The notes below the pieces were generated by a model that was given only the letters and a program-made list of their open reading frames with translations, was not told the origin of the DNA and ran no database searches. From contig NC_014259.1 in assembly GCF_000196795.1 (NCBI RefSeq), forward strand, positions 62,001 through 126,000: a stretch of 64,000 nt of DNA, written 5' to 3'. Of this stretch, positions 33,672-42,526 are shown piece after piece (position 1 is the stretch's first letter; each line of letters begins with the position of its first letter). The stretch is from Acinetobacter oleivorans DR1 (GTDB lineage Bacteria; Pseudomonadota; Gammaproteobacteria; Pseudomonadales; Moraxellaceae). The position numbers and the translations under genes were made by a program.

Positions 33672-33992
33672 ATGAAACTTCATAAATTTATATTGTTTTT
33701 AAACCTTGTGGTCGGTGCTTACGGTATTACAAATGATGACGCCAATGCTCAGCAGGAATTTAAAAGAATTTGCTTGTCAGGTGAGCACATGCAAGCCAGT
33801 TGCGAATGTATTTGCCAACAGCTTGAACAGGTGTATTCACCTCAAACCGTACAACGTTTAAAACGCACCAGTTTGCAAAGTCCTGTTCTCCCACAGGACT
33901 TTGCCCCTAACTTTTTCAGCAGCATTCAACGCTGTGAAAAAAACTCAAATGGGCTAAGTTCGCTTAGCTCCTTTATCTCTGTGTCGCAATGA
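33672..33992 (+). CDS. Small exported cysteine-rich protein, 106 aa
   Basis: The 106-residue product has an N-terminal signal peptide with cleavage probably after 'DDANA' (residue 26). The mature part has Cys34, Cys44, Cys46, Cys48 and Cys88 in the pattern 'RICLSGEHMQASCECICQQL', which can form two disulfides with one odd cysteine. Small exported proteins with a C-x9-C-x-C arrangement are common in Acinetobacter, but no function is known to me. The gene lies between the RNA candidate and the convergent end of glmS. Confidence 0.68.
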   Translation: MKLHKFILFLNLVVGAYGITNDDANAQQEFKRICLSGEHMQASCECICQQLEQVYSPQTVQRLKRTSLQSPVLPQDFAPNFFSSIQRCEKNSNGLSSLSSFISVSQ

Positions 33993-34117
33993 TCTCTCAA
34001 ACTTTAAATCAGCGCAAAAGTAAAAGTCCGTTGTGTCACAGGGTCCTAGGGGACTTATCTATTATTAAACTCGATTTTCTTTCACGGGAAAGGGGCTGTG
34101 TGGCCGTATGAATGCAA

Positions 34118-34154
34118 TAAAAAAACCCGATAGGCAATTAATGCGTATCGGGCT
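34118..34154 (-). terminator. Terminator of glmS
   Basis: On the minus strand CCCGATA and TATCGGG pair around a 13-nt loop that can add three more pairs, and a U run follows. Between it and the glmS stop is another hairpin (34166-34192) that is also present in the glmS relic. Confidence 0.88.
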
Positions 34155-34205
34155 TAATCAATCAGTTATTAAAGCAGGTGATGCCTTAATAATGATCTTT
34201 TTGAA

Positions 34206-36044
34206 TTACTCTACAGTTACTGACTTCGCCAAGTTACGTGGCTGGTCAACGTCTGTACCACGTAATACAGCAACGTGATAAGACAACAACTGAACTGGTA
34301 CGCTATAAACGATTGGAGCTAACCATTCGTTTACTGCTGGAATATGTACAACGTGTTGACGGTCTTTTCCATTGATTCCGCTATTTTCATCAGCGAAAAC
34401 GAATAATTCACCACCACGTGCCTGAACTTCTTCCATATTTGATTTTAGCTTATCAAGCATTTCATCATTTGGAGCAAGAATCACGATCGGCATTTCATTA
34501 TCAACAAGTGCCAATGGGCCGTGTTTTAACTCACCAGCTGCATAGCCTTCTGCATGAATATATGAAATTTCTTTAAGTTTTAATGCGCCTTCCAATGCGA
34601 TTGGATAATTCGTACCACGGCCTAAGAATAAGCAGTGATTTTTTTCAACGAATAATTCAGACAAACGCAAAATTTCTGGATCATGTTTAAGCGTATCAAG
34701 AATAACTTTCGGGCTGTGCCATAGCTCACGTGTAATTTCTTCAAGAAGAGCAGGGCTAATACGTTGTTTCACTTGACCAATTTTCAAGATTAACAACATA
34801 AGCGCAGCGAGCTGAGTCGTGAACGCTTTAGTTGAAGCAACACCAATCTCAGGACCAGCAAGAGTCAATAAGTGATGATCAGTTTCACGAACCATTGAAG
34901 ACGTAGCAACGTTACAGATAGTCAAAGTCTGAATATCGATATTGTTTGCTTTCGCACGCTTTTGAGTTTCACGTAGTGCCGCTAAAGTATCAGCAGTTTC
35001 ACCTGACTGTGAAATACAAATATAAAGTGTATTTTCAACAATTACAGGGGTGCGATAGCGGAATTCACTCGCGATTTCAACTTGGCAAGGCACGCCAATC
35101 AGTTGTTCAAACCAATATTTCGCAATCATTCCTGAGTGGTAACTTGTACCACAAGCAATGATTTGTACGCTTTGAATTTTGTTGAAATCTGCATCAGCAT
35201 TTTTCAAGAAATCATCACGTAAGCTATTGCCATCAAGCGCTTGAGAAATTGTTTGCTTGATTGCTTCTGGTTGCTCATAAATTTCTTTGAGCATGTAGTG
35301 CTTGTATTCACCTTTTGATGCACTGCTTACGGTTGCATCAAGCTCTCGTACTGGACGCTCAACGCGCTCGCCATTTGCAAATACTTCAATTGAAGTGCGA
35401 GTAAGACGTGCAATATCGCCTTCTTCTAGGTACATAAAGCGGTTAGTCACTGGTAAAAGTGCAAGTTGGTCTGAACTAATAAAGTTTTCACCAATACCTA
35501 CACCAATGACTAAAGGTGAACCTTCACGTACAGTAATGAGTTCATCTGGATAGTCGCTGTGGATAATACCTAGCGCGTAAGCACCTTTAAGCTGAGGTAC
35601 AACAGTTTCAACAGCATCTAAAAGGCTATCTGTGCTTTTTAGAGCTTCAGCAACTAAGTGTGCAACGACTTCAGTATCTGTTTGAGAAGTAAAAACATAA
35701 CCTAAAGCTTGAAGGTCGTCTTTTAATTCTTGGTAGTTTTCAATGATACCGTTATGTACAACAGCAACCTTACCCGACATATGTGGGTGAGCATTGTTTT
35801 CAGTTGGTTTACCATGTGTTGCCCAACGGGTATGCGCAATCCCGATAGCCCCTGTAAGCTGGTGTTCAGCAACTGCATCGGCAAGATTAATAACTTTACC
35901 TACACGACGCTCACGTAAAATTTGTTGGTTATTCAGTAAAGCAACACCCGCAGAATCATAACCGCGGTATTCAAGACGTTTTAAACCTTCAATTAAAATC
36001 TCGGTTACACAACGCTCTGCAACGCCTCCGACGATACCACACAT
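34206..36044 (-). CDS. glmS: Glutamine--fructose-6-phosphate aminotransferase (isomerising)
   Basis: GlmS makes glucosamine-6-phosphate, the entry step to UDP-GlcNAc. The 612-residue protein has the N-terminal glutaminase domain with Cys2 ('MCGIVGGVAER'), 'HTRWATHGKPTENNAHPH', then two SIS domains ('IACGTSYHSGMIAKYW', 'CISQSGETADTLAALRE') and the conserved end 'NLAKSVTVE'. It starts 12 bp after glmU and is the last gene of a seven-gene leftward run. The glmS end is the usual Tn7 target, but I see no transposon ends here. Confidence 0.99.
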   Translation of the reverse strand: MCGIVGGVAERCVTEILIEGLKRLEYRGYDSAGVALLNNQQILRERRVGKVINLADAVAEHQLTGAIGIAHTRWATHGKPTENNAHPHMSGKVAVVHNGIIENYQELKDDLQALGYVFTSQTDTEVVAHLVAEALKSTDSLLDAVETVVPQLKGAYALGIIHSDYPDELITVREGSPLVIGVGIGENFISSDQLALLPVTNRFMYLEEGDIARLTRTSIEVFANGERVERPVRELDATVSSASKGEYKHYMLKEIYEQPEAIKQTISQALDGNSLRDDFLKNADADFNKIQSVQIIACGTSYHSGMIAKYWFEQLIGVPCQVEIASEFRYRTPVIVENTLYICISQSGETADTLAALRETQKRAKANNIDIQTLTICNVATSSMVRETDHHLLTLAGPEIGVASTKAFTTQLAALMLLILKIGQVKQRISPALLEEITRELWHSPKVILDTLKHDPEILRLSELFVEKNHCLFLGRGTNYPIALEGALKLKEISYIHAEGYAAGELKHGPLALVDNEMPIVILAPNDEMLDKLKSNMEEVQARGGELFVFADENSGINGKDRQHVVHIPAVNEWLAPIVYSVPVQLLSYHVAVLRGTDVDQPRNLAKSVTVE

Positions 36045-36056
36045 ACTTCAATCCTC

Positions 36057-37421
36057 TTATTTTTTAACCTTTTGGGGACGTTGATAATTTGCTTTTGAAA
36101 TTTGTTGCGCACGTTCAAAGGAGAGACTTTGTTCGGCTACATCTTTCGTAATCACAGAACCCGCACCAACTGTTGCGCCATTCCCAATGGTCACCGGAGC
36201 AACCAGCGAGCTATTAGAACCGATAAAAACGGCATCGCCAATAGTGGTTTTGTGTTTATTTGCACCGTCGTAATTACAAGTAATAGTACCTGCCCCAATA
36301 TTTGATTCAGCACCGATTTCTGCATCACCTAAGTATGTGAAATGGTTAGCTTTACTACCTAGTCCAATCGATGTGTTTTTAACTTCAACAAAGTTGCCAA
36401 TATGCACTTCATTTGCCAATTTAGCTCCTGGGCGTAAGCGTGCAAATGGTCCAATTTGAGCATTTTCACCTACAACTGCGCCATCAAAAACGCTATAGGC
36501 CTGAACTTTAGTGCCTGCTGCAATTTTGGTGTTCTTTAAAATACAGCCAGCGCCGATTTCTACAAAATCACCAAGCTCACATTCACCTTCAATAATAACA
36601 TTGATGTCAATACGAACGTCTTGTCCAACTTTTACAGAACCACGTAAATCAAAGCGTGCAGGGTCAAAGAACATTACACCTTGCTGCATGAGCTTTTTGA
36701 CTTGCTCTTGTTGGAACTGGCGTTCTAAAGCTGCAAGTTGTAAGCGGTCATTAACCCCTTCAACTTCAAAAGCAAGCTCTGGTTCAACAGAGGCAACTTC
36801 TAAGCCATCTGCAATTGCCATTGCAACGATGTCAGTTAGGTAATATTCACCCTGTGCATTTTCATTTGAAAGTTTAGGCAACCACTCATGAAGTTTTGCG
36901 TTGCTAACACAGTAAATGCCTGTATTGAATTCTTTAATTTGGCGTTGTGCTTCGTTTGCATCTTTATGTTCAACAATGGCTTGAATTTTGCCATCTTGAC
37001 GCACAATACGACCATAGCCTGTTGCATCATCTACAGTGAGCGTAACTAAGCCAATTCCTGTTTGGGTCGATGCATCTAATAGTTTTTGTAGCGTATTTGC
37101 ATTAATACATGGCACATCGCCTGATAAAATCAGTGAAACACCTTCTTTAGGAAGTACAGGTAAGGTCATTTGTACTGCATGACCTGTACCAAGTTGTTCA
37201 GCTTGCTCAACCCATTGAACATTTTCTTGAGCAAATGTTTGTTGTACGCGGTCACCACCATGACCATAAATCGTAATAATATTTTTAGCTTGTAATTGTT
37301 TTGCCGTTTGAATGACATGCCCTAATAGTGGGCGACCCGCTAAAGGTTGTAATACTTTAGGAAGCTGAGAACGCATACGCGTTCCTTTACCAGCAGCAAG
37401 AATAATGACGGTAGTTGACAT
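36057..37421 (-). CDS. glmU: Bifunctional GlcNAc-1-P uridyltransferase / glucosamine-1-P acetyltransferase
   Basis: GlmU acetylates glucosamine-1-phosphate and joins it to UTP, giving UDP-GlcNAc. The 454-residue protein has the N-terminal pyrophosphorylase motif 'ILAAGKGTRMRSQLPKVLQP' and, from about residue 250, the left-handed beta-helix hexapeptide repeats of the acetyltransferase half ('IGPFARLRPGAKLANEVHIG', 'GAGTITCNYDGANKHKT'). It lies directly before glmS, an order that fits their consecutive roles. Confidence 0.99.
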   Translation of the reverse strand: MSTTVIILAAGKGTRMRSQLPKVLQPLAGRPLLGHVIQTAKQLQAKNIITIYGHGGDRVQQTFAQENVQWVEQAEQLGTGHAVQMTLPVLPKEGVSLILSGDVPCINANTLQKLLDASTQTGIGLVTLTVDDATGYGRIVRQDGKIQAIVEHKDANEAQRQIKEFNTGIYCVSNAKLHEWLPKLSNENAQGEYYLTDIVAMAIADGLEVASVEPELAFEVEGVNDRLQLAALERQFQQEQVKKLMQQGVMFFDPARFDLRGSVKVGQDVRIDINVIIEGECELGDFVEIGAGCILKNTKIAAGTKVQAYSVFDGAVVGENAQIGPFARLRPGAKLANEVHIGNFVEVKNTSIGLGSKANHFTYLGDAEIGAESNIGAGTITCNYDGANKHKTTIGDAVFIGSNSSLVAPVTIGNGATVGAGSVITKDVAEQSLSFERAQQISKANYQRPQKVKK

Positions 37422-37436
37422 GAATAACTCTAATGA

Positions 37437-37952
37437 TTAAGTCAAATGGATAATAATTAGTGTACAAAGAGCAGCCCATACACCGGCAATAATATCGTCA
37501 AGCATAATACCAAAACCACCATGCACTTGACGATCAATAACACGGATAGGCCAAGGTTTCCAAACATCGAAAATTCGAAATAATATGAAGCCGACGATCA
37601 CCCACATCCAGTTCATTTGTTGTAAGTAAATGAGAGGAAGAAAGGTAATAGATTGCCCTGCAAATTCATCCCACACAATTCGACCATCATCGTGTACATT
37701 TATGACTTTTGCTGTTTGACCACAGATATAAATCCCGACCAAAGACATGATAATTATCGCGATTAAGCTTAAGTTAAATCCAAGCGATAACCAGATCGGA
37801 ACGAAGAGTAGGGCAAAAGCAGAGCCAAAAGTACCAGGGGCCTTAGGTGCGAGACCAGATCCGAAACCAACTCCACAGAAAACGATGCAGCGGTTGAACC
37901 AAGACATATCTTTAAAATGAATCGGCGGCTTATGCAAAGTGTTGGTATCCAT
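37437..37952 (-). CDS. pgpA: Phosphatidylglycerophosphatase A
   Basis: PgpA dephosphorylates phosphatidylglycerophosphate to phosphatidylglycerol at the inner membrane. I use the ATG at 37952 (171 residues); the longer frame would need a TTG start inside thiL. Family motifs are 'GSGLAPKAPGTFGS', 'IVWDEFAGQSI' and 'MLDDIIAGVWAAL', which hold the conserved acidic residues, with three or four membrane segments. It overlaps thiL by 23 bp, as pgpA does in many gammaproteobacteria. Confidence 0.95.
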   Translation of the reverse strand: MDTNTLHKPPIHFKDMSWFNRCIVFCGVGFGSGLAPKAPGTFGSAFALLFVPIWLSLGFNLSLIAIIIMSLVGIYICGQTAKVINVHDDGRIVWDEFAGQSITFLPLIYLQQMNWMWVIVGFILFRIFDVWKPWPIRVIDRQVHGGFGIMLDDIIAGVWAALCTLIIIHLT

Positions 37953-38847
37953 GAATTTGCAATGGGTAATCCGAACCCAAATGCTCAAAAGTTAGTTGTG
38001 TTTGCTCAACGATCTGTCCGATCATTGTAAACTTAATGTCTAGTTGTTTTTGCAAAAGTTTTTCATAATTTTGCGGTGTTATTGTAAAACATAATTCGTA
38101 GTCATCACCACCAGCTAGCGCATATTGCCAACGCTGCTGTTCTGGTAGTTTCTCTAGCGTTGAATCAATCGGTAACTTTTCTAAAAATAACCGAGCACCG
38201 ACTTTTGACGCTTTTAAAATATGACCTAAATCTTGGGCTAATCCATCAGAAATATCAATCATGCTAGAAGCAAGGCCCTTTAACTGTTGTCCAAGCTGAC
38301 AACGTGGTGTGGGGTAGTCTAGTCTTTTTTGTAATGGATGGCCTAGGTGTTGTAAACCATAAGCTGCATCTCCAACTTGACCGCTCACACAAACATAGTC
38401 ACCGACTTTTGCGCCTGAACGTAACACAGCTTGTCCAGCTTCAATCCAACCCATCGCCGTCACGGTAATGGTCAGATGTGGACCTTGGGTCGTATCTCCA
38501 CCAATGAGAGCAACACCAAATTGATTACAGCAGTCATAAATTCCCTGACTGAATCCTTCGAGCCATTCATGGTCAATGGTAGGGAGACTTAACGCAAGTA
38601 AAATACTATGGGGTTTAGCACCCATGGCAGCAATATCTGAAAGATTTACAGCCACACTTTTCCAGCCAATTGCATGCGCAGAGGTATTAAGAGGAAAGTG
38701 ACGACCAGCAACTAGCGTATCTGCACAGATCACCAATTGTTGATTTTGGGGAGGGGTGATTAAGGCTGAGTCATCTCCAATACCTAAGGTGACATCTGTG
38801 TAAGATTGTCTGTTAAAGTATTGGTCAATAATAGAAAACTCAGCCAT
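37930..38847 (-). CDS. thiL: Thiamine-monophosphate kinase
   Basis: ThiL phosphorylates thiamine monophosphate to the pyrophosphate cofactor. The start 'MAEFSIIDQYF' at 38847 gives 305 residues and fits the usual N-terminus; the earlier in-frame ATG would overlap nusB. The PurM-like fold is marked by 'TLGIGDDSALITPP', 'WKSVAVNLSDIAAMGAKP', 'IGGDTTQGPHLTITVTA' and 'SSMIDISDGLAQDL', which bind ATP and magnesium. It lies between nusB and pgpA. Confidence 0.96.
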   Translation of the reverse strand: MAEFSIIDQYFNRQSYTDVTLGIGDDSALITPPQNQQLVICADTLVAGRHFPLNTSAHAIGWKSVAVNLSDIAAMGAKPHSILLALSLPTIDHEWLEGFSQGIYDCCNQFGVALIGGDTTQGPHLTITVTAMGWIEAGQAVLRSGAKVGDYVCVSGQVGDAAYGLQHLGHPLQKRLDYPTPRCQLGQQLKGLASSMIDISDGLAQDLGHILKASKVGARLFLEKLPIDSTLEKLPEQQRWQYALAGGDDYELCFTITPQNYEKLLQKQLDIKFTMIGQIVEQTQLTFEHLGSDYPLQIHGYQHFA

Positions 38848-38863
38848 ATCAACTTCAAACCTA

Positions 38864-39313
38864 TTAGTTTGCTTGTTGTTTTTCAGCACTACGTAGTGTT
38901 GAACTTAAACGATCTAAAACGCCATTAATGTATTTATGGCTATCTGCTCCACCAAAGTGTTTGGCGAGTTCAATGGCTTCATCAAGAACTACACGATAAG
39001 GTACTTCTAAATGATCACGTAACTCATAAGCACCTAAACGTAAGGTTGCGAGCTCAACGCCATCAAGTGCACTAAGTTCACGGTCAAGTACCGGAATGAG
39101 TAATGCATCAAGATCGTCGCGCAGTGCAATCACTTGCGTTAGTAGTTCGTGATAGTAATTTAAGTCTACCTTGTGCATGGCATTTTCAGCACGAGTACGT
39201 GCTTCGATTTCATGTACAGGATTGTGACTCATTTGCCACTCATAAATACCTTGTACAGCAAAACGACGTGCTTTGCGTTTTGCTGCATAAGCGGCTTGCA
39301 GTGTTTGAGACAT
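38864..39313 (-). CDS. nusB: Transcription antitermination protein NusB
   Basis: NusB binds boxA RNA with NusE (S10) in rRNA antitermination. The 149-residue all-helical protein contains the usual 'RKARRFAVQGIYEWQMS' near the N-terminus and 'LRLGAYELRDHLEVPYRVVL' followed by 'DEAIELAKHFGGADSHKYIN' in the C-terminal half. It lies 3 bp after ribH and 16 bp before the thiL start, the common nusB neighbourhood. Confidence 0.98.
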   Translation of the reverse strand: MSQTLQAAYAAKRKARRFAVQGIYEWQMSHNPVHEIEARTRAENAMHKVDLNYYHELLTQVIALRDDLDALLIPVLDRELSALDGVELATLRLGAYELRDHLEVPYRVVLDEAIELAKHFGGADSHKYINGVLDRLSSTLRSAEKQQAN

Positions 39314-39316
39314 GCT

Positions 39317-39787
39317 TTAAATTGCCTTTAATAAATTAACCATTTCAATTGCAGTTAAAGCAGCTTCGCTACCTTTGTTTCCTGCTTTTGTACCTGAACG
39401 TTCGATGGCTTGCTCGATGCTATCAGTAGTTAAGACACCATTGATGACAGGCAAGCTGCTTTCTAACGCGACTACACCTAAACCTTTTGCACATTCACCA
39501 GCAACGAAGTCAAAGTGTGGTGTGCTACCACGAATAACTGCGCCAAGTGCGATGATTGCATCAAATTGATTTGATGTAGCTAATTTTTTAGCAACAATCG
39601 GGAGTTCCCATGCGCCAGGAGCATGAATAACAGTAATGTTATCTTCATTTACACCATGACGTTTTAATGTGTCGATTGCACCATCCAATAAGTGTTCAAC
39701 AACAAAACTGTTGAAACGACCCACTAAAATCGCATAACGACCTTCGCTTGCGAGATGTAATAAACCTTCAATACGGCGAATTGCCAT
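39317..39787 (-). CDS. ribH: 6,7-dimethyl-8-ribityllumazine synthase
   Basis: RibH joins 3,4-dihydroxybutanone phosphate and a ribityl pyrimidine to make lumazine, the precursor of riboflavin. The 156-residue protein has 'YAILVGRFNSFVVEHLLDGA', 'VIHAPGAWELPIVAKKL' and 'IALGAVIRGSTPHFDFVAGE', the substrate-binding segments, including the catalytic His. It lies 11 bp after the ribB-type gene that makes one of its substrates. Confidence 0.98.
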   Translation of the reverse strand: MAIRRIEGLLHLASEGRYAILVGRFNSFVVEHLLDGAIDTLKRHGVNEDNITVIHAPGAWELPIVAKKLATSNQFDAIIALGAVIRGSTPHFDFVAGECAKGLGVVALESSLPVINGVLTTDSIEQAIERSGTKAGNKGSEAALTAIEMVNLLKAI

Positions 39788-39798
39788 AGCAACCTCGA

Positions 39799-40920
39799 TT
39801 ATTTCGTTGTGATTTGATCAGCAGTGACATATTCCACTACTTCTAAATTAAAGCCAGATAAAGCATTGAAACGTAATGGTGAGCTAAGAAGCTTCATTTT
39901 TTCAACACCTAAGTCACGCAAAATTTGAGCGCCTACACCAATGGTTTGATATTGATGTGAAAGTGCTGCATTGGATTTCACCGGTTTTGGTTTATTTAAA
40001 TCATCCAACGCTGGTCCCAAGTCTTGCAAATGATCTTGCCCGATCCAGACTAAAACACCGCGATCACTCGCTGCAATTGTCTGTAGTGCACGGTCTAGAT
40101 TCCACGCAGGTTCACCATCAGCTTTATTTAGCTTAAGTAAATCGCGAATTGGACTGAAACCATGTACACGTACTGTTGTAACACCTTCTTTTGGCTCGCC
40201 TTTGACTAAAGCCAAATGGATGTCCGGGTTACCAATCTCACGATAACGATAGAGTTCAAATGAACCATATTCTGTTTGAATCGTTTTTTGATCCAGACGT
40301 TCAACCGTTTGCTCATTGGTCATGCGGTAGTGAATCAAGTCCGCAATTGTACCAATTTTTAAGCCATGCTTCTCGGCAAAAATTTCTAAATCTGCACGAC
40401 GTGCCATTGTGCCATCTTCATTGATGATTTCACAAATAACAGAAGCTGGTTCAAGACCCGCTAATCGTGTTAAATCACAGCCCGCTTCGGTATGACCCGC
40501 ACGATGTAGAACACCACCTGGCTGTGCCATTAACGGGAAAATATGGCCCGGTTGTACAATATCACTTGGCTTTGCATGCGCTGCGACAGCAGCTTGAATT
40601 GTATGTGCACGCTCTGCTGCTGAAATACCAGTTGTAATACCTTCAGCGGCTTCGATTGATAAGGTAAAGTTTGTACTATGCTGAGCACCGTTTTGGTCAA
40701 CCATCAACGGAAGGTTTAACTGCTTACAGCGCTCACGGCTTAACGTTAAGCAAACTAGACCACGTGCATGGGTAATCATGAAGTTAATATCTTCAGGACG
40801 AACATGCGTTGCTGCAATGACAAGATCACCTTCATTTTCGCGATCTTCGTCATCCATCAAGATAACCATTTTGCCTGCACGAATATCGGCGACAAGATCT
40901 TCAACACGACTCAGCGGCAT
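39799..40920 (-). CDS. ribB: 3,4-dihydroxy-2-butanone-4-phosphate synthase with degenerate GTP cyclohydrolase II-like domain (RibBX type)
   Basis: This 373-residue protein has an active-looking RibB domain (residues 1-200; 'MDDEDRENEGDLVIAATH' holds the acidic active site, 'HTEAGCDLTRLAGL' is also conserved). The second domain resembles GTP cyclohydrolase II, but the zinc cysteines of the family ('C-L-T-G-D ... C-D-C') are absent: the aligned region reads 'RVHGFSPIRDLLKLNKADGE'. So it should supply only dihydroxybutanone phosphate, and a separate RibA must exist. It is first in the run ribB-ribH-nusB-thiL-pgpA-glmU-glmS. I see no FMN riboswitch upstream. Confidence 0.93.
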   Translation of the reverse strand: MPLSRVEDLVADIRAGKMVILMDDEDRENEGDLVIAATHVRPEDINFMITHARGLVCLTLSRERCKQLNLPLMVDQNGAQHSTNFTLSIEAAEGITTGISAAERAHTIQAAVAAHAKPSDIVQPGHIFPLMAQPGGVLHRAGHTEAGCDLTRLAGLEPASVICEIINEDGTMARRADLEIFAEKHGLKIGTIADLIHYRMTNEQTVERLDQKTIQTEYGSFELYRYREIGNPDIHLALVKGEPKEGVTTVRVHGFSPIRDLLKLNKADGEPAWNLDRALQTIAASDRGVLVWIGQDHLQDLGPALDDLNKPKPVKSNAALSHQYQTIGVGAQILRDLGVEKMKLLSSPLRFNALSGFNLEVVEYVTADQITTK

Positions 40921-41112
40921 TCGCTCTCACCTTTTTTTGTCGTTAGACAATTTCTATTTAATAAATTTTGCATAGTTTACGCTGTTTAGAGAATTTTGCC
41001 TATGATTCTGATTTATCCAACTTTGCAACGAGATAGAATAGATCCAGCTTTATTTATACAAATAAATCATAAGAAAATGGAATAACTTAAAATAAAAACA
41101 ATGAATTTAAAT

Positions 41113-41139
41113 AAAAAAACCTAGCCAAAAGGCTAGGTT
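41113..41139 (-). terminator. Terminator of the ytjB-like gene
   Basis: AACCTAGCC and GGCTAGGTT form a 9-bp stem with a 4-nt loop, followed by a U run on the minus strand, 20 bp after the stop codon. Confidence 0.92.
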
Positions 41140-41159
41140 CTGATATGCGCAGTTATTTT

Positions 41160-42467
41160 TTATGAAGCTGCACTGCTTGGACTATCATTTTGTGGGATTG
41201 ATTTTTTTCCCATCAAAATCTCAGTGCGAATATTTTGAGCAAGTTCAGCGCACTCTGCATTCATGCCATTGATCATAAATGCATGACGAGTCATCACATT
41301 GCTTGGGTTTGGCATTGCAACAAGTTGATAGCTGTCTTGAATTGCCTTGAGTTGATCATTCTCAAGATATAAAGCGGATTCTTTCGCATGAAGATGTTGT
41401 GCTAAACGTTGAGCAGCTTCTTTCGCATCAATTTGCATTGCTTCCACAGCATTACATGTTGCACTACGAGTTTGCAGCGCAAAGCGTTTATCTTCGCGGT
41501 AACGTTTATATAAAACGTCAGAGAGCAACTGGAATACGGTTCCAACCATAAGCAGACACTCTACAGCGTGAGCGTGCGAGGTTGAAATCGCAAGTGTAGC
41601 GCCATCTGCATTAAATTCATTTACGACTTCAATGTCCGCTAACTTTAACTGGTAATGCTTCACGCATAACTCAATACTCTTGTTTAAAAAGAGCTGACAG
41701 AGTTTAAAGTACGGAACAGATACCGATTGGTTAACACTGCTTAATAACTGTTTAGGATCATAAAACTGAATATTGAGTGCCAACATATGTTGGTCAGCTG
41801 AATCTGCTGTTTTCTCTGGTTGAGGTCGAGCCGCTGGTTTACCTTTCGCTTGTTGTTGAGCTTGAGCAACCAACGTTACTGTATTTTGTTTTTCTAGAGC
41901 CAATGCCTGAGTTAACTGCTGAATTTCATGTTTCAAGCGGTTTTCTTCGTTAATACGTGCCAAATATTCGCTACGGGTTGGGCGAGCAATCGCGCGATAG
42001 GCAAGCCATAATAAAACATGCAAAAACAGAGAAGCTAAAATTGCTAGCCATTGAGTGCGCAAAATTTCACCAATACTTGGTTGAATCAGCGTAATTTCAA
42101 TAGAGCCCACTTTCTTTTCATTTTGCAGAGCATCGCGAGCAAAAATCTCACCTTGGCGAGTTTTTGAAATTCCACTCGTTGCCAGCACTTGTTTGTTGGC
42201 ATCAAGAATGCGAATAGACGCAACGCTTGGATTGGTCGCATAGCGATTAGCAATCAGAGCTAAAGATACCGTATTGGCAGGTTCTAGCTCAGATAAGCTG
42301 TCTGCAACGAGTTGACTGGTCATGAGCTGACCTTGACTCGCACGGTTTTCATTGAGCTGGTGTGTCGTTGCAATCACCATTAAAAAGGTATGCAATGCAA
42401 AACTAACGATCAGTAGGCTAGCAAATAGCCCTTGTCTAGGCGCAATCAAGTTAAACTTCCAAGGCAA
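41160..42467 (-). CDS. YtjB/AhpA-like membrane protein
   Basis: This 435-residue protein has two membrane segments (about residues 12-33 and 140-160) flanking a periplasmic domain that looks like the YtjB (Smp) sensor-like fold. A coiled-coil linker ('RLKHEIQQLTQALALEKQNT') and a cytoplasmic region of unknown type follow. The assignment relies on the divergent position next to serB, which is also where ytjB lies in E. coli, and on the two-helix layout. The C-terminal 230 residues are longer than in E. coli YtjB. No enzymatic motif is visible. Confidence 0.68.
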   Translation of the reverse strand: MPWKFNLIAPRQGLFASLLIVSFALHTFLMVIATTHQLNENRASQGQLMTSQLVADSLSELEPANTVSLALIANRYATNPSVASIRILDANKQVLATSGISKTRQGEIFARDALQNEKKVGSIEITLIQPSIGEILRTQWLAILASLFLHVLLWLAYRAIARPTRSEYLARINEENRLKHEIQQLTQALALEKQNTVTLVAQAQQQAKGKPAARPQPEKTADSADQHMLALNIQFYDPKQLLSSVNQSVSVPYFKLCQLFLNKSIELCVKHYQLKLADIEVVNEFNADGATLAISTSHAHAVECLLMVGTVFQLLSDVLYKRYREDKRFALQTRSATCNAVEAMQIDAKEAAQRLAQHLHAKESALYLENDQLKAIQDSYQLVAMPNPSNVMTRHAFMINGMNAECAELAQNIRTEILMGKKSIPQNDSPSSAAS

Positions 42468-42526
42468 TTATATTGAAATTCGATTATGATTCTTACAATA
42501 GTTGTCACTCAGACTAGAGTCAATTC

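Noticed and set aside
32744..34205. A Tn7 or Tn7-like insertion at glmS
   Set aside because: Such elements do not duplicate the glmS coding end, and there are no tns genes or recognisable terminal repeats.
37953..37988. Longer pgpA from an upstream start
   Set aside because: It would need a TTG start without a ribosome binding site inside thiL; the ATG at 37952 gives the normal length.
40921..41159. FMN riboswitch upstream of the ribB-type gene
   Set aside because: None of the conserved RFN-element segments can be seen in the 240-bp spacer.
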